A stretch of 64,000 bases of DNA, taken from the NCBI RefSeq assembly GCF_012273655.1, contig NZ_JAAWWP010000009.1:186001-250000 (forward strand), given 5' to 3'. The translations under genes and the position numbers were made by a program. Within the stretch, counting starts at the first letter, position 1. Each line of letters opens with the position of its first letter. The notes beneath the pieces are model-generated. The model was not told where the DNA came from. It searched no databases and saw only the letters and a list, made by a program, of their open reading frames with translations. Positions 15,897-24,194 of this stretch are shown in pieces. The DNA is from Streptomyces physcomitrii (GTDB lineage Bacteria > Actinomycetota > Actinomycetes > Streptomycetales > Streptomycetaceae).

Positions 15897-17546
15897 GTGA
15901 CGGGCGGCCCGCCGACCGGCGAGGGCGACGACCAGGGGCATCCGCGGCGCTGGGCGATCCTGGTGGCCATCTGCGCCGCGCTGCTGGTGATCGTCGTGGA
16001 CAATACGGTGCTCAACGTGGCGCTGCCGTCGATCGCGGCGGAGTTCGGTGCCTCGACCGCCGGGCAGCAGGCGGTCCTCGACGCCTACGCCGTGGTCTTC
16101 TCCGGACTGCTGATCACCGCGGGCGCCTTCTCGGACCGCTGGGGGCGCAGACGGGCGATGGTCGCGGGCCTCACCGTCCTCGGCCTGGCCTCGGCGGCGG
16201 CCGCTCTCGCCTGGTCGGTCTGGTGGCTGGTGGCGATGCGGGCGCTGATGGGGGTGGGCGCCGCGCTCGTCATGCCCGCCACGCTGGCCCTGCTGATGGA
16301 GGTCTTCCCCGCCCGTGAAAGGCCCCGGGCGTTCGCGGTCTGGGGCGCCGTCGCCTCGGTGGCGATGGCGGTGGGGCCGGTGCTCGGCGGAGCGCTCGTG
16401 GCCGTGTGGAGCTGGGCCGGTGCGTTCCTGATCAATGTGCCGGTGGCAGGCGCCGCCGTACTGGCGATCCTCCGGCTGGTCCCCGAGTCGCGGGACGGCC
16501 GGGGCCGCCCCATCGATCCGCTGAGCGCGCTCCTGCTCACCCTGGGCATGGTGGCGCTGACCACCGCGGTGATCCTCGCGGGTGAGGGCGGCGCGACCCG
16601 CTCACCCGTACCGGAGAGCGGCCTGCTCGCCCTGCTCGCCCTCGCGGCCTTCCTGCGGCGCCAGCGGCGTGCGGCGGCACCGATGATCGACCTGTCCCTC
16701 TACCGCAACCGGGAGTTCGCGGGCGGCAGCGCGGCGGTCACCCTGCTCTCCCTGGGGACCGCGAGCACGCTCTTCATCCTGACCCAGTACCTGCAACTGG
16801 TGCGCGGGATGAGCCCGTTGGAGGCGGGACTGGCGTCCTCGCCGATGGCGGCCGGGGTGGTGCTCGGCTCCGTCGCGGGAGGCCGGGCCCCCGCCCGTAT
16901 CGGGCCCCGCCGGTCCGCGGTCCTCGGATTCACCGGTACGGCCGCGGGGTTCCTCTGCCTGGCCGCGTCTGCCCTGGACGACAGCTATCTCCTCATCGCC
17001 GCGGGGCTCTTCCTGGTGGGCGGCGGCAACGGCCTCGCCGGACCGGCGGTGACCAGCACCGTCCTGGGCGCGGTGCCCCGGGACCGGGCGGGCACCGGCT
17101 CGGCCCTGAACGACACCCACCAGCAGTTCGGCTATGCCCTCGGGGTCGCCTGCCTCGGCAGCCTGCTGGCCTTCGTCTACCGCTCCGGTCTGCCCGGCGG
17201 GCTCCCCGAGGACGCCCGCGGGGGACTGGCGGCGACCCTCGGCCACAGCGAGTCGCTGGCCCCCGGCGACCGGCGCGCGCTGGCCGACGCGGCGCGCGCC
17301 GCCTTCGCCGACGCGCAGACGGTCAGCATGCTGGTCGCCGCCGGATGCGTCGCAGCCGTCGTGCTGGTGGTCGCCGTCGTACTGCGCGGACTCCCGCCCC
17401 GCACCGGGGCACCGCCGCGGACCGAACCGGGGCAGCAGGAGCCGCCTGCCCGCGCACCCGGCACGGCGGCAGCTCCGTCCCGCCCGGACGCGGACCCGCC
17501 GCGGGAGCGGAAGCCCGGCGAGTTCGCGGGCGAAGGGGGTCCGTGA
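15897..17546 (+). CDS. MFS exporter, DHA2 (EmrB/QacA) family, 14 transmembrane segments
   Basis: This 549-residue integral membrane protein is a proton-driven multidrug-type exporter. It has the DHA2 length and about 14 hydrophobic helices. The first helix contains VIVVDNTVLNVALPSIAAEF (motif D1), the cytoplasmic loop 2-3 motif reads FSDRWGRRRAM, and an antiporter-like motif C stretch (AVGPVLGGALVAVWSW) follows. The ~55 C-terminal residues are hydrophilic and Pro/Arg-rich. Start GTG 15897. Neighbours do not reveal a substrate; the TetR gene downstream is convergent, not divergent, and more likely controls the oxidoreductase beyond it. Confidence 0.9.
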   Translation: MTGGPPTGEGDDQGHPRRWAILVAICAALLVIVVDNTVLNVALPSIAAEFGASTAGQQAVLDAYAVVFSGLLITAGAFSDRWGRRRAMVAGLTVLGLASAAAALAWSVWWLVAMRALMGVGAALVMPATLALLMEVFPARERPRAFAVWGAVASVAMAVGPVLGGALVAVWSWAGAFLINVPVAGAAVLAILRLVPESRDGRGRPIDPLSALLLTLGMVALTTAVILAGEGGATRSPVPESGLLALLALAAFLRRQRRAAAPMIDLSLYRNREFAGGSAAVTLLSLGTASTLFILTQYLQLVRGMSPLEAGLASSPMAAGVVLGSVAGGRAPARIGPRRSAVLGFTGTAAGFLCLAASALDDSYLLIAAGLFLVGGGNGLAGPAVTSTVLGAVPRDRAGTGSALNDTHQQFGYALGVACLGSLLAFVYRSGLPGGLPEDARGGLAATLGHSESLAPGDRRALADAARAAFADAQTVSMLVAAGCVAAVVLVVAVVLRGLPPRTGAPPRTEPGQQEPPARAPGTAAAPSRPDADPPRERKPGEFAGEGGP

Positions 17547-17691
17547 GGCGGAGGGGGCCCGTGAGGCGGGGGGCTGACGGTTCGTCACGACGGGAGTCCG
17601 GCGCCGCTGCGTCAGCGGCCGAGGGCACCGTCCGCCGAGGGCGCGATCACCGGTGAACGCCTGCCCCGCGCCGGAGAACCGGCCCCCGGGA

Positions 17692-18312
17692 TCAGGGCGT
17701 ACGGACACCTCTCCCGGACGCCGGCTGCCCGGGGGCGGAGGACGGCGACGTCCTGGGGACTGCCCGGAACGACTGGAGGATCAGCTCCGCGAGCCGCCGC
17801 GTCGCCGCCGCCTGTGCCGCGGGGGAGGCGGCGCGGATGCCGCGGCCGGCCTGCATGGTGAGCACGACGTCGTCCAGGCCGACGTCCTCGCGCAGCGCGC
17901 CGCTCTCCTTGGCCCGGCGGATCAGTTCACGCAGGTCGCGTACCGCCTGCTCGCGCGCGGGGGCGAACGCGGCGCTCCGCGCGAGGTGCGCGTGGACCGC
18001 GGCCACCCGGGGATCGGCGCCGCCGTGGGTGGTCACCAGCCGCTCGACCGCCAGGGCCAGCCCCTGCCAGGGATCCGGTGCCGCCAGGCCCTCCTGGACG
18101 ATCGCCGTGCAGAGCGTCATGTCCTCGGTGAAGGCCGCGTCGAACAGCGCCTGCTTGGTGGGGAAGTGCCGGTAGACGGTGGCGACACCGACCCGGGCGC
18201 GGCGGGCGACCTCCCGTACCGGCGCCGAGGAGCCCTCCGCGGTGAAGACCAGCAGGGCCGCCGCCAGGATGCGGTCGCGGTTGTCCTCGGCATCCGTGCG
18301 CGGACGCCTCAC
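17692..18312 (-). CDS. TetR/AcrR-family transcriptional regulator
   Basis: The N-terminal helix-turn-helix is clear (RDRILAAALLVFTAEGSSAP ... VGVATVYRHFPTKQALFDAAF). The C-terminal ligand-binding domain is all-helical and about 150 residues. I prefer the GTG at 18312 (VRRPRTDAEDNR), which has AGAGG/GGTGG upstream; a GTG at 18333 in the same frame is also possible and would add seven residues. The gene is transcribed away from the NADPH oxidoreductase, with only about 60 bp between the start codons. It probably represses that neighbour and itself in response to a small molecule, possibly a quinone or electrophile; this inference is from context only. Confidence 0.9.
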   Translation of the reverse strand: MRRPRTDAEDNRDRILAAALLVFTAEGSSAPVREVARRARVGVATVYRHFPTKQALFDAAFTEDMTLCTAIVQEGLAAPDPWQGLALAVERLVTTHGGADPRVAAVHAHLARSAAFAPAREQAVRDLRELIRRAKESGALREDVGLDDVVLTMQAGRGIRAASPAAQAAATRRLAELILQSFRAVPRTSPSSAPGQPASGRGVRTP

Positions 18313-18323
18313 TTCGGTTCCCA

Positions 18324-18349
18324 CCTCTCTCACTTTAGCCAGGGAGAGG
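18324..18349. promoter_or_regulatory. Possible TetR operator between divergent genes
   Basis: CCTCTC (18324-18329) and GAGAGG (18344-18349) form an inverted repeat with a 14-bp spacer in the short tetR/oxidoreductase intergenic space. Arm length and placement fit a TetR-family operator. The evidence is structure and position only. Confidence 0.4.
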
Positions 18350-18374
18350 ACCGGGGCGTCCTACGGTCGGGGCC

Positions 18375-19310
18375 ATGAGAGCAGTGCAGTTCAGCGAGTA
18401 CGGCCCGCCCGGCGTCCTGCGGATCGTCGAGGCGCCGGAGCCCCATGCGGGCCCCGGGGAGATCCGCGTCGCGGCCCGCGCCTCGTCCGTATCGCCGGGC
18501 GAGGTGCGCGTCCGCTCCGGCGCGATGCGGGACGTCCTGCCGGTGGTCTTCCCCTTCCGGACCGGCTACGACGCCGCCGGAGTGGTGGACGAGGTGGGGC
18601 AGGGCGTCAGCGGGGTGCGCGTCGGGGACGAGGTCTTCGGCGCGACCTCGCTCACCGGCCGCGGGTCCAACGCCGACCACGTGGTGCTCGCCCTCTGGGC
18701 GTCCAGACCGGCGGCGTGGACCTGGGCGGAGGCCGCCGGGGCGGCGGGCGCGATCGAGACCTCCTTCCGCGTACTGGACCGGCTCGGTACGGCCGCGGGG
18801 CAGACCCTGCTGGTGCAGGGGGCGGCGGGCGGGACCGGCTCCGTCGCCGTGCAGCTCGCGGTGGCGCGGGGCGCCCGGGTGATCGGCACCGCGAGCGCGC
18901 ACAACCACCGTTTCCTGCGCTCCCTCGGCGCCGAACCGACCACGTACGGGCCGGGCTTGGCCGAGCGGGTCCGCGCGCTCGCGCCCTCTGGGGTGGACGC
19001 GGTGTTCGACTGCGCCGGGGGTGCGCTCGCCGAACTCGTCTCCCTCGCCGGTGGCCCGGCCCAGGTGGTCACGGTCGCCGATGTCACCGCGGCCCGGCAC
19101 GGCGTGCACCTCTCGCACACCACCCCGGGCGTCTTGCTGGGCCCGCCGGACCGGCCCGCCGCATACGGCCTGGCGATCGCGGCCGACCTCGCGGAGCGGG
19201 GCCTGCTGCGCATCCCGCTCGCGGGGACCTTCGACCTCACCGAGGTCGCCGCCGCCCACACCCTCAGCGAGGGCGGCCACGCCCGCGGCAAGGTGGTGCT
19301 GGTGCACTGA
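18375..19310 (+). CDS. NADP-dependent medium-chain oxidoreductase, quinone-oxidoreductase type
   Basis: This 311-residue protein is a zinc-independent MDR-superfamily enzyme, expected to reduce quinones or enones with NADPH. The GroES-like N-terminal domain starts MRAVQFSEYGPPGVLRIVEA; the Rossmann cofactor motif is LLVQGAAGGTGSVAVQLA (about residue 150), followed by GARVIGTASAHNH. The C-terminus has the family ending GGHARGKVVLV. No catalytic or structural zinc ligands are seen. ATG 18375 leads the gene. Divergence from the TetR gene suggests TetR control. Confidence 0.9.
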   Translation: MRAVQFSEYGPPGVLRIVEAPEPHAGPGEIRVAARASSVSPGEVRVRSGAMRDVLPVVFPFRTGYDAAGVVDEVGQGVSGVRVGDEVFGATSLTGRGSNADHVVLALWASRPAAWTWAEAAGAAGAIETSFRVLDRLGTAAGQTLLVQGAAGGTGSVAVQLAVARGARVIGTASAHNHRFLRSLGAEPTTYGPGLAERVRALAPSGVDAVFDCAGGALAELVSLAGGPAQVVTVADVTAARHGVHLSHTTPGVLLGPPDRPAAYGLAIAADLAERGLLRIPLAGTFDLTEVAAAHTLSEGGHARGKVVLVH

Positions 19311-19347
19311 AGGCCCGTCGCGTGCGCTGAACGCCCGTCGCGCCGTC

Positions 19348-19379
19348 GGGCGCTCCGGGCCGAGGTGCCGGGAGCGCCC
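19348..19379. terminator. Bidirectional hairpin terminator
   Basis: GGGCGCTCC (19348-19356) and GGAGCGCCC (19371-19379) form a 9-bp GC-rich stem. It lies between the convergent 3' ends of the oxidoreductase and universal stress protein genes, where a shared terminator is expected. There is no T-tract, which is common in this group. Confidence 0.6.
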
Positions 19380-19457
19380 GCGCGGGCCGCGGGTCAGGCG
19401 CCCCGTCCGGTCGTGGCCCGGGCAGCGGGGAAGCGGGGGCGCTCGCGAGGCGGGGAC

Positions 19458-20336
19458 TCAGGCGGACAGGGGGATGACCGCCACCGGGGCGGTGGAGTGG
19501 TGGAGGAGGGCGTGGGTGGTGGAGCCGATCCGGCGCGGGGTCGGGTGGGCGGCGAGGTGCCGTCCGACGACCAGGAGCGCGGCGTCGCCGCTCTGGGAGA
19601 GCAGTACCTGGGAGGGCGAGCCGATCTCGACATGCTCGGCCACCTCCACCTGCGGGTACTTCTCGCGCAGGGGCCGCAGCGCCTCGGTGAGCAGTTGGCG
19701 GTGCCAGGCCTCCAGGCCGCCCGCGGCGTCCACCGCCGGGGCCACCAGGGGCTCGGCGCTGAACATCGTGGGCAGCGCCCAGGCGCGTACCGCGCGCAGC
19801 GGGAGCCCCTGGGCGGCCGCGGCGGCGAAGGCGAACTCCAGGACCTCCTCGCCCGGTGCCTCGGTGTCGTCCACGCCGACGACGACCACGTCCGCCGGCC
19901 GGTTCCTGCCTTCGGCGCGCGGCCGGCGCACCAGGACGACCGGGCGGGTGACCTGGCGCAGTACGTGCAGGGCGACGGAGCCGACGAGGTAACCGCCGAG
20001 GGCGCCCAGGGCGCGGGAACCGAGGACCAGCAGGTCGGAGTCGACGGAGGCGGTCAGGAGCGCGTCGACCGGCGGCGCGGTGACGACCTCGGTGGAAACG
20101 GTCAGACCGGGGCCGAGCCCGCGGGCGCGGGCCGCCGCCTCGGCGAGGACGCCGCGCGCCCACTCCTCTTCCGCGGCGCGCCCGGCGAGCACCGGCGCCA
20201 CATCCGTGGGCTGCCAGAAGCAGGCGTGCAGCAGCCGCAGCTCCTGCCCGCTGCGCAGCGCTTCGTGCGCCGCCCAGTCGAGGGCGGCGAGGGACTGCTC
20301 GGAGCCGTCGAGGCCGACGGTGAGGATGCCGGACAT
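19458..20336 (-). CDS. Universal stress protein, two tandem Usp domains
   Basis: Two UspA-fold domains are present. The first opens ILTVGLDGSEQSLAALDWAA, with an ATP-site-like end near LVLGSRALGALGGYLVGSVA. The second opens DVVVVGVDDTEAPGEEVLEF and ends in a LLVVGRHLAAHPTPRRIGST-type segment; the canonical G-2x-G-9x-G(S/T) motif is better preserved in domain one. At 292 residues it is normal for the double-domain form typical of Streptomyces. It probably binds ATP and acts in stress or dormancy. ATG 20336 has AGAAGG nine bases upstream. An 8-bp tandem repeat (CCTGGGTG) occupies the leader just before this site. A decayed relative lies upstream at 20650. Confidence 0.92.
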   Translation of the reverse strand: MSGILTVGLDGSEQSLAALDWAAHEALRSGQELRLLHACFWQPTDVAPVLAGRAAEEEWARGVLAEAAARARGLGPGLTVSTEVVTAPPVDALLTASVDSDLLVLGSRALGALGGYLVGSVALHVLRQVTRPVVLVRRPRAEGRNRPADVVVVGVDDTEAPGEEVLEFAFAAAAAQGLPLRAVRAWALPTMFSAEPLVAPAVDAAGGLEAWHRQLLTEALRPLREKYPQVEVAEHVEIGSPSQVLLSQSGDAALLVVGRHLAAHPTPRRIGSTTHALLHHSTAPVAVIPLSA

Positions 20337-20352
20337 GGTGGTGTGCCTTCTG

Positions 20353-20384
20353 CCTGGGTGCCTGGGTGCCTGGGTGCCTGGGGG
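20353..20384. repeat. CCTGGGTG tandem repeat in the leader of the Usp gene
   Basis: Three perfect 8-bp units (20353-20376) and a fourth imperfect one (20377-20384) lie 17-48 bp upstream of the Usp start codon. Copy-number change here would alter promoter or leader spacing. Confidence 0.8.
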
Positions 20385-20649
20385 ACGGGCGGGCTGCCGC
20401 GTCTCCTGTGCCTTCCACGGTCACACACGCGGGCGGTCCCGGCGCGGGCCGAGTAGCCCCCTGCCGGGTCCGGTGGTCCCGGTTCCGGGGGCGTCGTCCG
20501 CTCTCCCGCACCGTGCGGGAGAGCGGCGGACGGGGCGCCCGCGGGCACCGGAGGGGTCCGACCGGCCTGTCGCACCCGGGCGGGCACCCTGTCCACTCGG
20601 CGAGGCCTCCGCGACCGGCACGGGGGCAGGGCAGAGGGAGGTCCGCACG

Positions 20650-21002
20650 GTGTCTCCAGTGGTGGCGGCGCTCGACGGCTCGGACGGGGCGCCGCCCGGT
20701 GGGCCGCCGAGGAGGCGGTGCGCAGAGGGGAGCCGCCGCATCTGGTGTGCGCGTCCCTGCGGGATCGGCTCCCGGCCGGGCAGTCGGACGATGCGGTGGG
20801 GCGCCTCACCGCAGCGGCGCACGCGGTGCTGGAGGCACAGGCCCGCGAACTCACCGCGCACCGGCCCGGACTTGCGGTGAGCACCCGGGTGCTGCACGGA
20901 AGAGGGTCGCGTCTGCAGTCGATGTGCGGGGAATTCGGCGAGAGGGCGGATGGGGCGGAGGCGCGGACCGCCGTTGCGGGGAGTGGACGCCTCTGTTGCT
21001 GA
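20650..21002 (+). pseudogene. Truncated, frameshifted universal stress protein pseudogene
   Basis: A GTG at 20650 with GGAGG upstream opens VSPVVAALDGSDGA, the normal Usp start. A frame change around 20690-20700 moves the continuation into another frame (AAEEAVRRGEPPHLVCASLR). A helical Usp-like segment follows (AVGRLTAAAHAVLEAQAREL then STRVLHG). The frame ends at 21002 after roughly one incomplete domain, without the second half or the glycine-rich ATP motif. The intact double-domain gene just upstream on the other strand is the probable functional relative. Confidence 0.6.
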
Positions 21003-21094
21003 ACCGTGGACCGGTTCACCCCATGGCGCGAGCGTGCCGCAGTAACCTCGCTGTGTTGTTCACGCGGACTCACGGGCGGGGAAGGCGGCGCGAC

Positions 21095-22732
21095 TTGCAG
21101 GGGCTTGGTGACGCAGAGCCGAGGCAGATCGGCGGGTACCGATTACTGGGCCGGCTGGGAGCGGGCGGCATGGGCGACGTCCACCTCGCCCGCTCGGACC
21201 GGGGGCGGATGGTCGCCATCAAGCTGGTGCGCGAGGAACTGGCCGCGCAGGAGGAGTTCCGGGCACGGTTCCGGTACGAGGTGGAGGCGGCGCGGCGGGT
21301 CGGCGGGAACTGGACGGCGCCGGTGCTGGACGCCGACACCGAGGCCGCGGTGCCGTGGGTCGCCACCGGCTACGTCGCCGGTCCCAGTCTCCGCCAGGTC
21401 GTCGGACGCGACCACGGCCCCCTGCCGGAGGGCTCGGTACGCACACTGGCCGCCGGCCTCGCCCACGCCTTGCGGGACATCCACGGCGCCGGGCTCGTCC
21501 ACCGCGACCTCAAGCCCGCCAACGTCCTGATCACCATCGACGGCCCCCGCGTCATCGACTTCGGTATCGCACGCGCCCTGGAGACAGTCACCGACGGCGG
21601 CCTCACCCGCACCGGCGCGCTCCTGGGCTCACCCGGGTTCATGGCCCCCGAACAGGTCCGCGGCGAGCGGATCACCCCCGCCTGTGACATCTTCTGCCTC
21701 GGTTCGGTCCTGGTCTACGCGGCCACCGGCAAGATGCCCTTCGGCACCGCCCAGACCGGAGCACACGTGCTCATGTTCCGTATCGCACAGGAGGAGCCCG
21801 ACCTGGAGGGCGTGCCGGGGACCCTCGTGAGTCTCGTACGCGACTGCCTGGAGAAGGACCCCGCGGCGCGTCTGGATCTCGCGGAGGTCCTGGGCCGCAC
21901 AGGCGTGCAGGACACGCTGGCCGACGGCCGCTCGCACGAGCAGTGGCTACCTGGCCCCCTGGTGGTCCAGCTGGGCAGGCACGCCGTGAGTCTCCTGGAC
22001 ACCGAGACCCCGGAGACCTTGGTGCCTCCGCCGCTCCCCCGTGATACTCCCCCGGCAAGGGCGCCGGCCCCGGAGGCGGCCTCGGTGGGGGAATCGGCCC
22101 CCGTGTCGTCGCCCCCTCTCCTGCCGCCGCAGCCTGAACCGCGGAGGGCGGGCCCGGCCGCGGGCGCCACCCTGCCGCGCCGGCCCACTCCCACCGCCTG
22201 CACCGCGGACCAGAGCCCGCACCGGCCGCAGCCGTCTCCCTTCCCCCAGCCCCCGCCCTCCCGCAAGCGCGGGCGCATCGCGCTGCTGATCGGCGCCCTG
22301 GTCGCCGCACTGAGCGCCGGAAGCCTGCTCTACCTCTTGCTGAAGGAGGACGACAACCACGGCTCGGTACCGACGGCGTTCCTGGGTCAATGGTTCAACG
22401 AAGAAGCAGGCCAAGGCACCCGCCAGCTGACCATCCGTCAGGGAGAGGTGGGCGACCGGATCCTCTCGCTCGTCCGTGACGACCTCCAGAAGGACGGCGA
22501 GACCGCCTTCCACTGTGTCTGGAAAGGCGACTTGACGGGTGCGTCGAACTCCGACGAGCCGGTGCACTTCGGCCCGACCACTCTCGTCAGCGGGCCGTCT
22601 TCCCACTGCGACCCAGGCAAAGCCACCACGCTCACGCTGCTGCCCAACGGCAAGCTGCGCAGGGTGGCGGACGACAGCGGCAAGTACCTGGACTACACCC
22701 GTGACCGATCCGGCTGGTCTCCGCCGACCTGA
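21095..22732 (+). CDS. Membrane-anchored Ser/Thr protein kinase (PknB-type)
   Basis: The N-terminal kinase domain (about residues 13-275) has the glycine loop GRLGAGGMGDVHLA, catalytic Lys43 in VAIKLV, HRDLKPANVL (about 135-144), DFGIA (about 155) and GSPGFMAPEQ. A Pro-rich linker follows, then one membrane helix (RIALLIGALVAALSAGSLLY, about 393-412). The ~135-residue extracellular domain contains two cysteines (AFHCVW, SSHCDP), which could form a disulfide or bind a ligand. No PASTA repeats are present. I start at TTG 21095 (LQGLGDAEPRQIGG), which has GGAAGG about 10 nt upstream; the frame is open further upstream but without plausible coding. Confidence 0.88.
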   Translation: MQGLGDAEPRQIGGYRLLGRLGAGGMGDVHLARSDRGRMVAIKLVREELAAQEEFRARFRYEVEAARRVGGNWTAPVLDADTEAAVPWVATGYVAGPSLRQVVGRDHGPLPEGSVRTLAAGLAHALRDIHGAGLVHRDLKPANVLITIDGPRVIDFGIARALETVTDGGLTRTGALLGSPGFMAPEQVRGERITPACDIFCLGSVLVYAATGKMPFGTAQTGAHVLMFRIAQEEPDLEGVPGTLVSLVRDCLEKDPAARLDLAEVLGRTGVQDTLADGRSHEQWLPGPLVVQLGRHAVSLLDTETPETLVPPPLPRDTPPARAPAPEAASVGESAPVSSPPLLPPQPEPRRAGPAAGATLPRRPTPTACTADQSPHRPQPSPFPQPPPSRKRGRIALLIGALVAALSAGSLLYLLLKEDDNHGSVPTAFLGQWFNEEAGQGTRQLTIRQGEVGDRILSLVRDDLQKDGETAFHCVWKGDLTGASNSDEPVHFGPTTLVSGPSSHCDPGKATTLTLLPNGKLRRVADDSGKYLDYTRDRSGWSPPT

Positions 22733-22776
22733 CGGGGGCTCCGTAGGCGATGCGGGTGGCAATTCCAGTACGTCAG

Positions 22777-22817
22777 GTGTCGGGCGTCGGGTGTCAGGCG
22801 TCGGGTGGCGGGTCCGG
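22777..22817. repeat. 14-bp tandem repeat between kinase and lanC
   Basis: GTGTCGGGCGTCGG (22777-22790) is followed directly by a copy with one change (22791-22804) and a degenerate third unit. It lies in the convergent space between the kinase and LanC genes. Confidence 0.7.
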
Positions 22818-22877
22818 CGCCGACAGGTCGGGGAGGTACTGCTCGCCGGGCACATCTCCCGCCGGTCCCCGTCGAGT

Positions 22878-24194
22878 TCAGGAAAGCAGCAGAGCCGCGT
22901 CCCAGGGCAGGGATGCCGACTCCCCATCAGCGACCGCCGATTGGCTGTCCGACGTGCGTGTCCGGTCGTGCAGGGCGAGTGCGACGCCGGCCGCCCCCTC
23001 CAAGAACGTCGGTGTGTCCAGGGGATCCGGGCGCTGTGGTGTCAGTGCCCGGGTGGGGAAGCCGAAGGCGGTCTTGGGGTCGAACCGCGCGCACAACCGG
23101 TCGGCGAGTTCGTCCGCCCGGGCGGCGAGCCAGGGGTCGTCGAGATCGGTGGCCATCCGTCCGGTGATCTGCATGATCCCGGCGAGTCCGTGGCACAGGC
23201 CGGGCTCCTCGACTCCGGCGAGCGCGTCCGGGGAACGCAGCAGCGCCGTCATGGAGTTGCGCGCGCACGCCACCCATTCCTCCTCGCCGAGGGCATCGCC
23301 CGCCAGTTGCAGGGCGCGGGCGACGCCTGGTGTCCCGTAGCACCAGGCCGCCATCGGAGCTCCTGCCCTCGGTCGCGGTCGGGCCTGCTCCTGGCGGGCG
23401 CTGACCAGGCGCGGCCACCAGCCGCCCCCCTGGCCGTCGTCGTGGTGCCAGCTCAGCAGCCAGCGCGCGCAGCGGCGCATGGCCGCGTCCTGACCAGGTA
23501 CGCGGATGTCCTGCGTCCAGCAGAGGGCCATCAGGGCGAGCGGCCCCGCCGCTCCGTGCGCGAGACCGAGGTCGAGCAGCCGGTCCTCGTGTTCGTCGGG
23601 GTCTCCTTGGCCCGGCCAGGGAGGGGCGAGCCAGCCGGGCAGCAGACCGCTCGGCGTCTGGACGGGGTCGGTGAGGGCGACGAGGTACCCGAGGATCTCG
23701 CGTACGGCCCGGGGATCGCGGCCGGGCTCCGCGAGGAAGTACCGGCCCAGACCGGCGGCGCCGAAGACGGCGTCGAAGTGCGAACGCTGCGCGGGCGCCG
23801 CGCCGTTGGCGATACGGAGCCGCTCCGCCGTCAGGACGGAGTCGAAAGTGGCGCGCACACTCGCGTCGACCTGGTGGCGCAAGGTGGCGTACTCGGTCGG
23901 GGTGCGGGCGGCGTGCTTGCTGACGAAGCCCAGGCCCGTCAAACCCGAGAGGAGGCCGTGGCCGCCGGTGCCGAAGCCCGCCCGGGCCTGAGCGGTCAGC
24001 AGGGTGTGGACGGTGTGCCGCAGTACCGGCCTGTCCTTGCCCAACTCGCTGAACAGCAGCGCCGTTCCGCAGTGCCCCTCCGCGAGGCCGGGGCCGGTGG
24101 CAGACGGCAGCTCGCCGGACCATGCCCGTACGCGGTGGGCGATCTCCGCCACGACGGCGTCCGGGTCCCGGTGACCGGGGCGGGAGGGCGTCAC
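22878..24194 (-). CDS. LanC-family lanthionine cyclase
   Basis: LanC enzymes add Cys thiols to dehydrated Ser/Thr to form lanthionine rings in class I lanthipeptides. This 438-residue protein has the expected alpha-toroid length and the zinc site: GLAHGAAGPLAL (catalytic-region His), AWCYGTPGVARAL (Cys) and GLCHGLAGIMQI (Cys-His). The start GTG at 24194 overlaps the TGA of the dehydratase gene (GTGA), so the pair is translationally coupled. Gene order is precursor, LanB, LanC, all leftward. The absence of a transporter or leader peptidase nearby means those steps rely on genes elsewhere. Confidence 0.92.
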   Translation of the reverse strand: MTPSRPGHRDPDAVVAEIAHRVRAWSGELPSATGPGLAEGHCGTALLFSELGKDRPVLRHTVHTLLTAQARAGFGTGGHGLLSGLTGLGFVSKHAARTPTEYATLRHQVDASVRATFDSVLTAERLRIANGAAPAQRSHFDAVFGAAGLGRYFLAEPGRDPRAVREILGYLVALTDPVQTPSGLLPGWLAPPWPGQGDPDEHEDRLLDLGLAHGAAGPLALMALCWTQDIRVPGQDAAMRRCARWLLSWHHDDGQGGGWWPRLVSARQEQARPRPRAGAPMAAWCYGTPGVARALQLAGDALGEEEWVACARNSMTALLRSPDALAGVEEPGLCHGLAGIMQITGRMATDLDDPWLAARADELADRLCARFDPKTAFGFPTRALTPQRPDPLDTPTFLEGAAGVALALHDRTRTSDSQSAVADGESASLPWDAALLLS

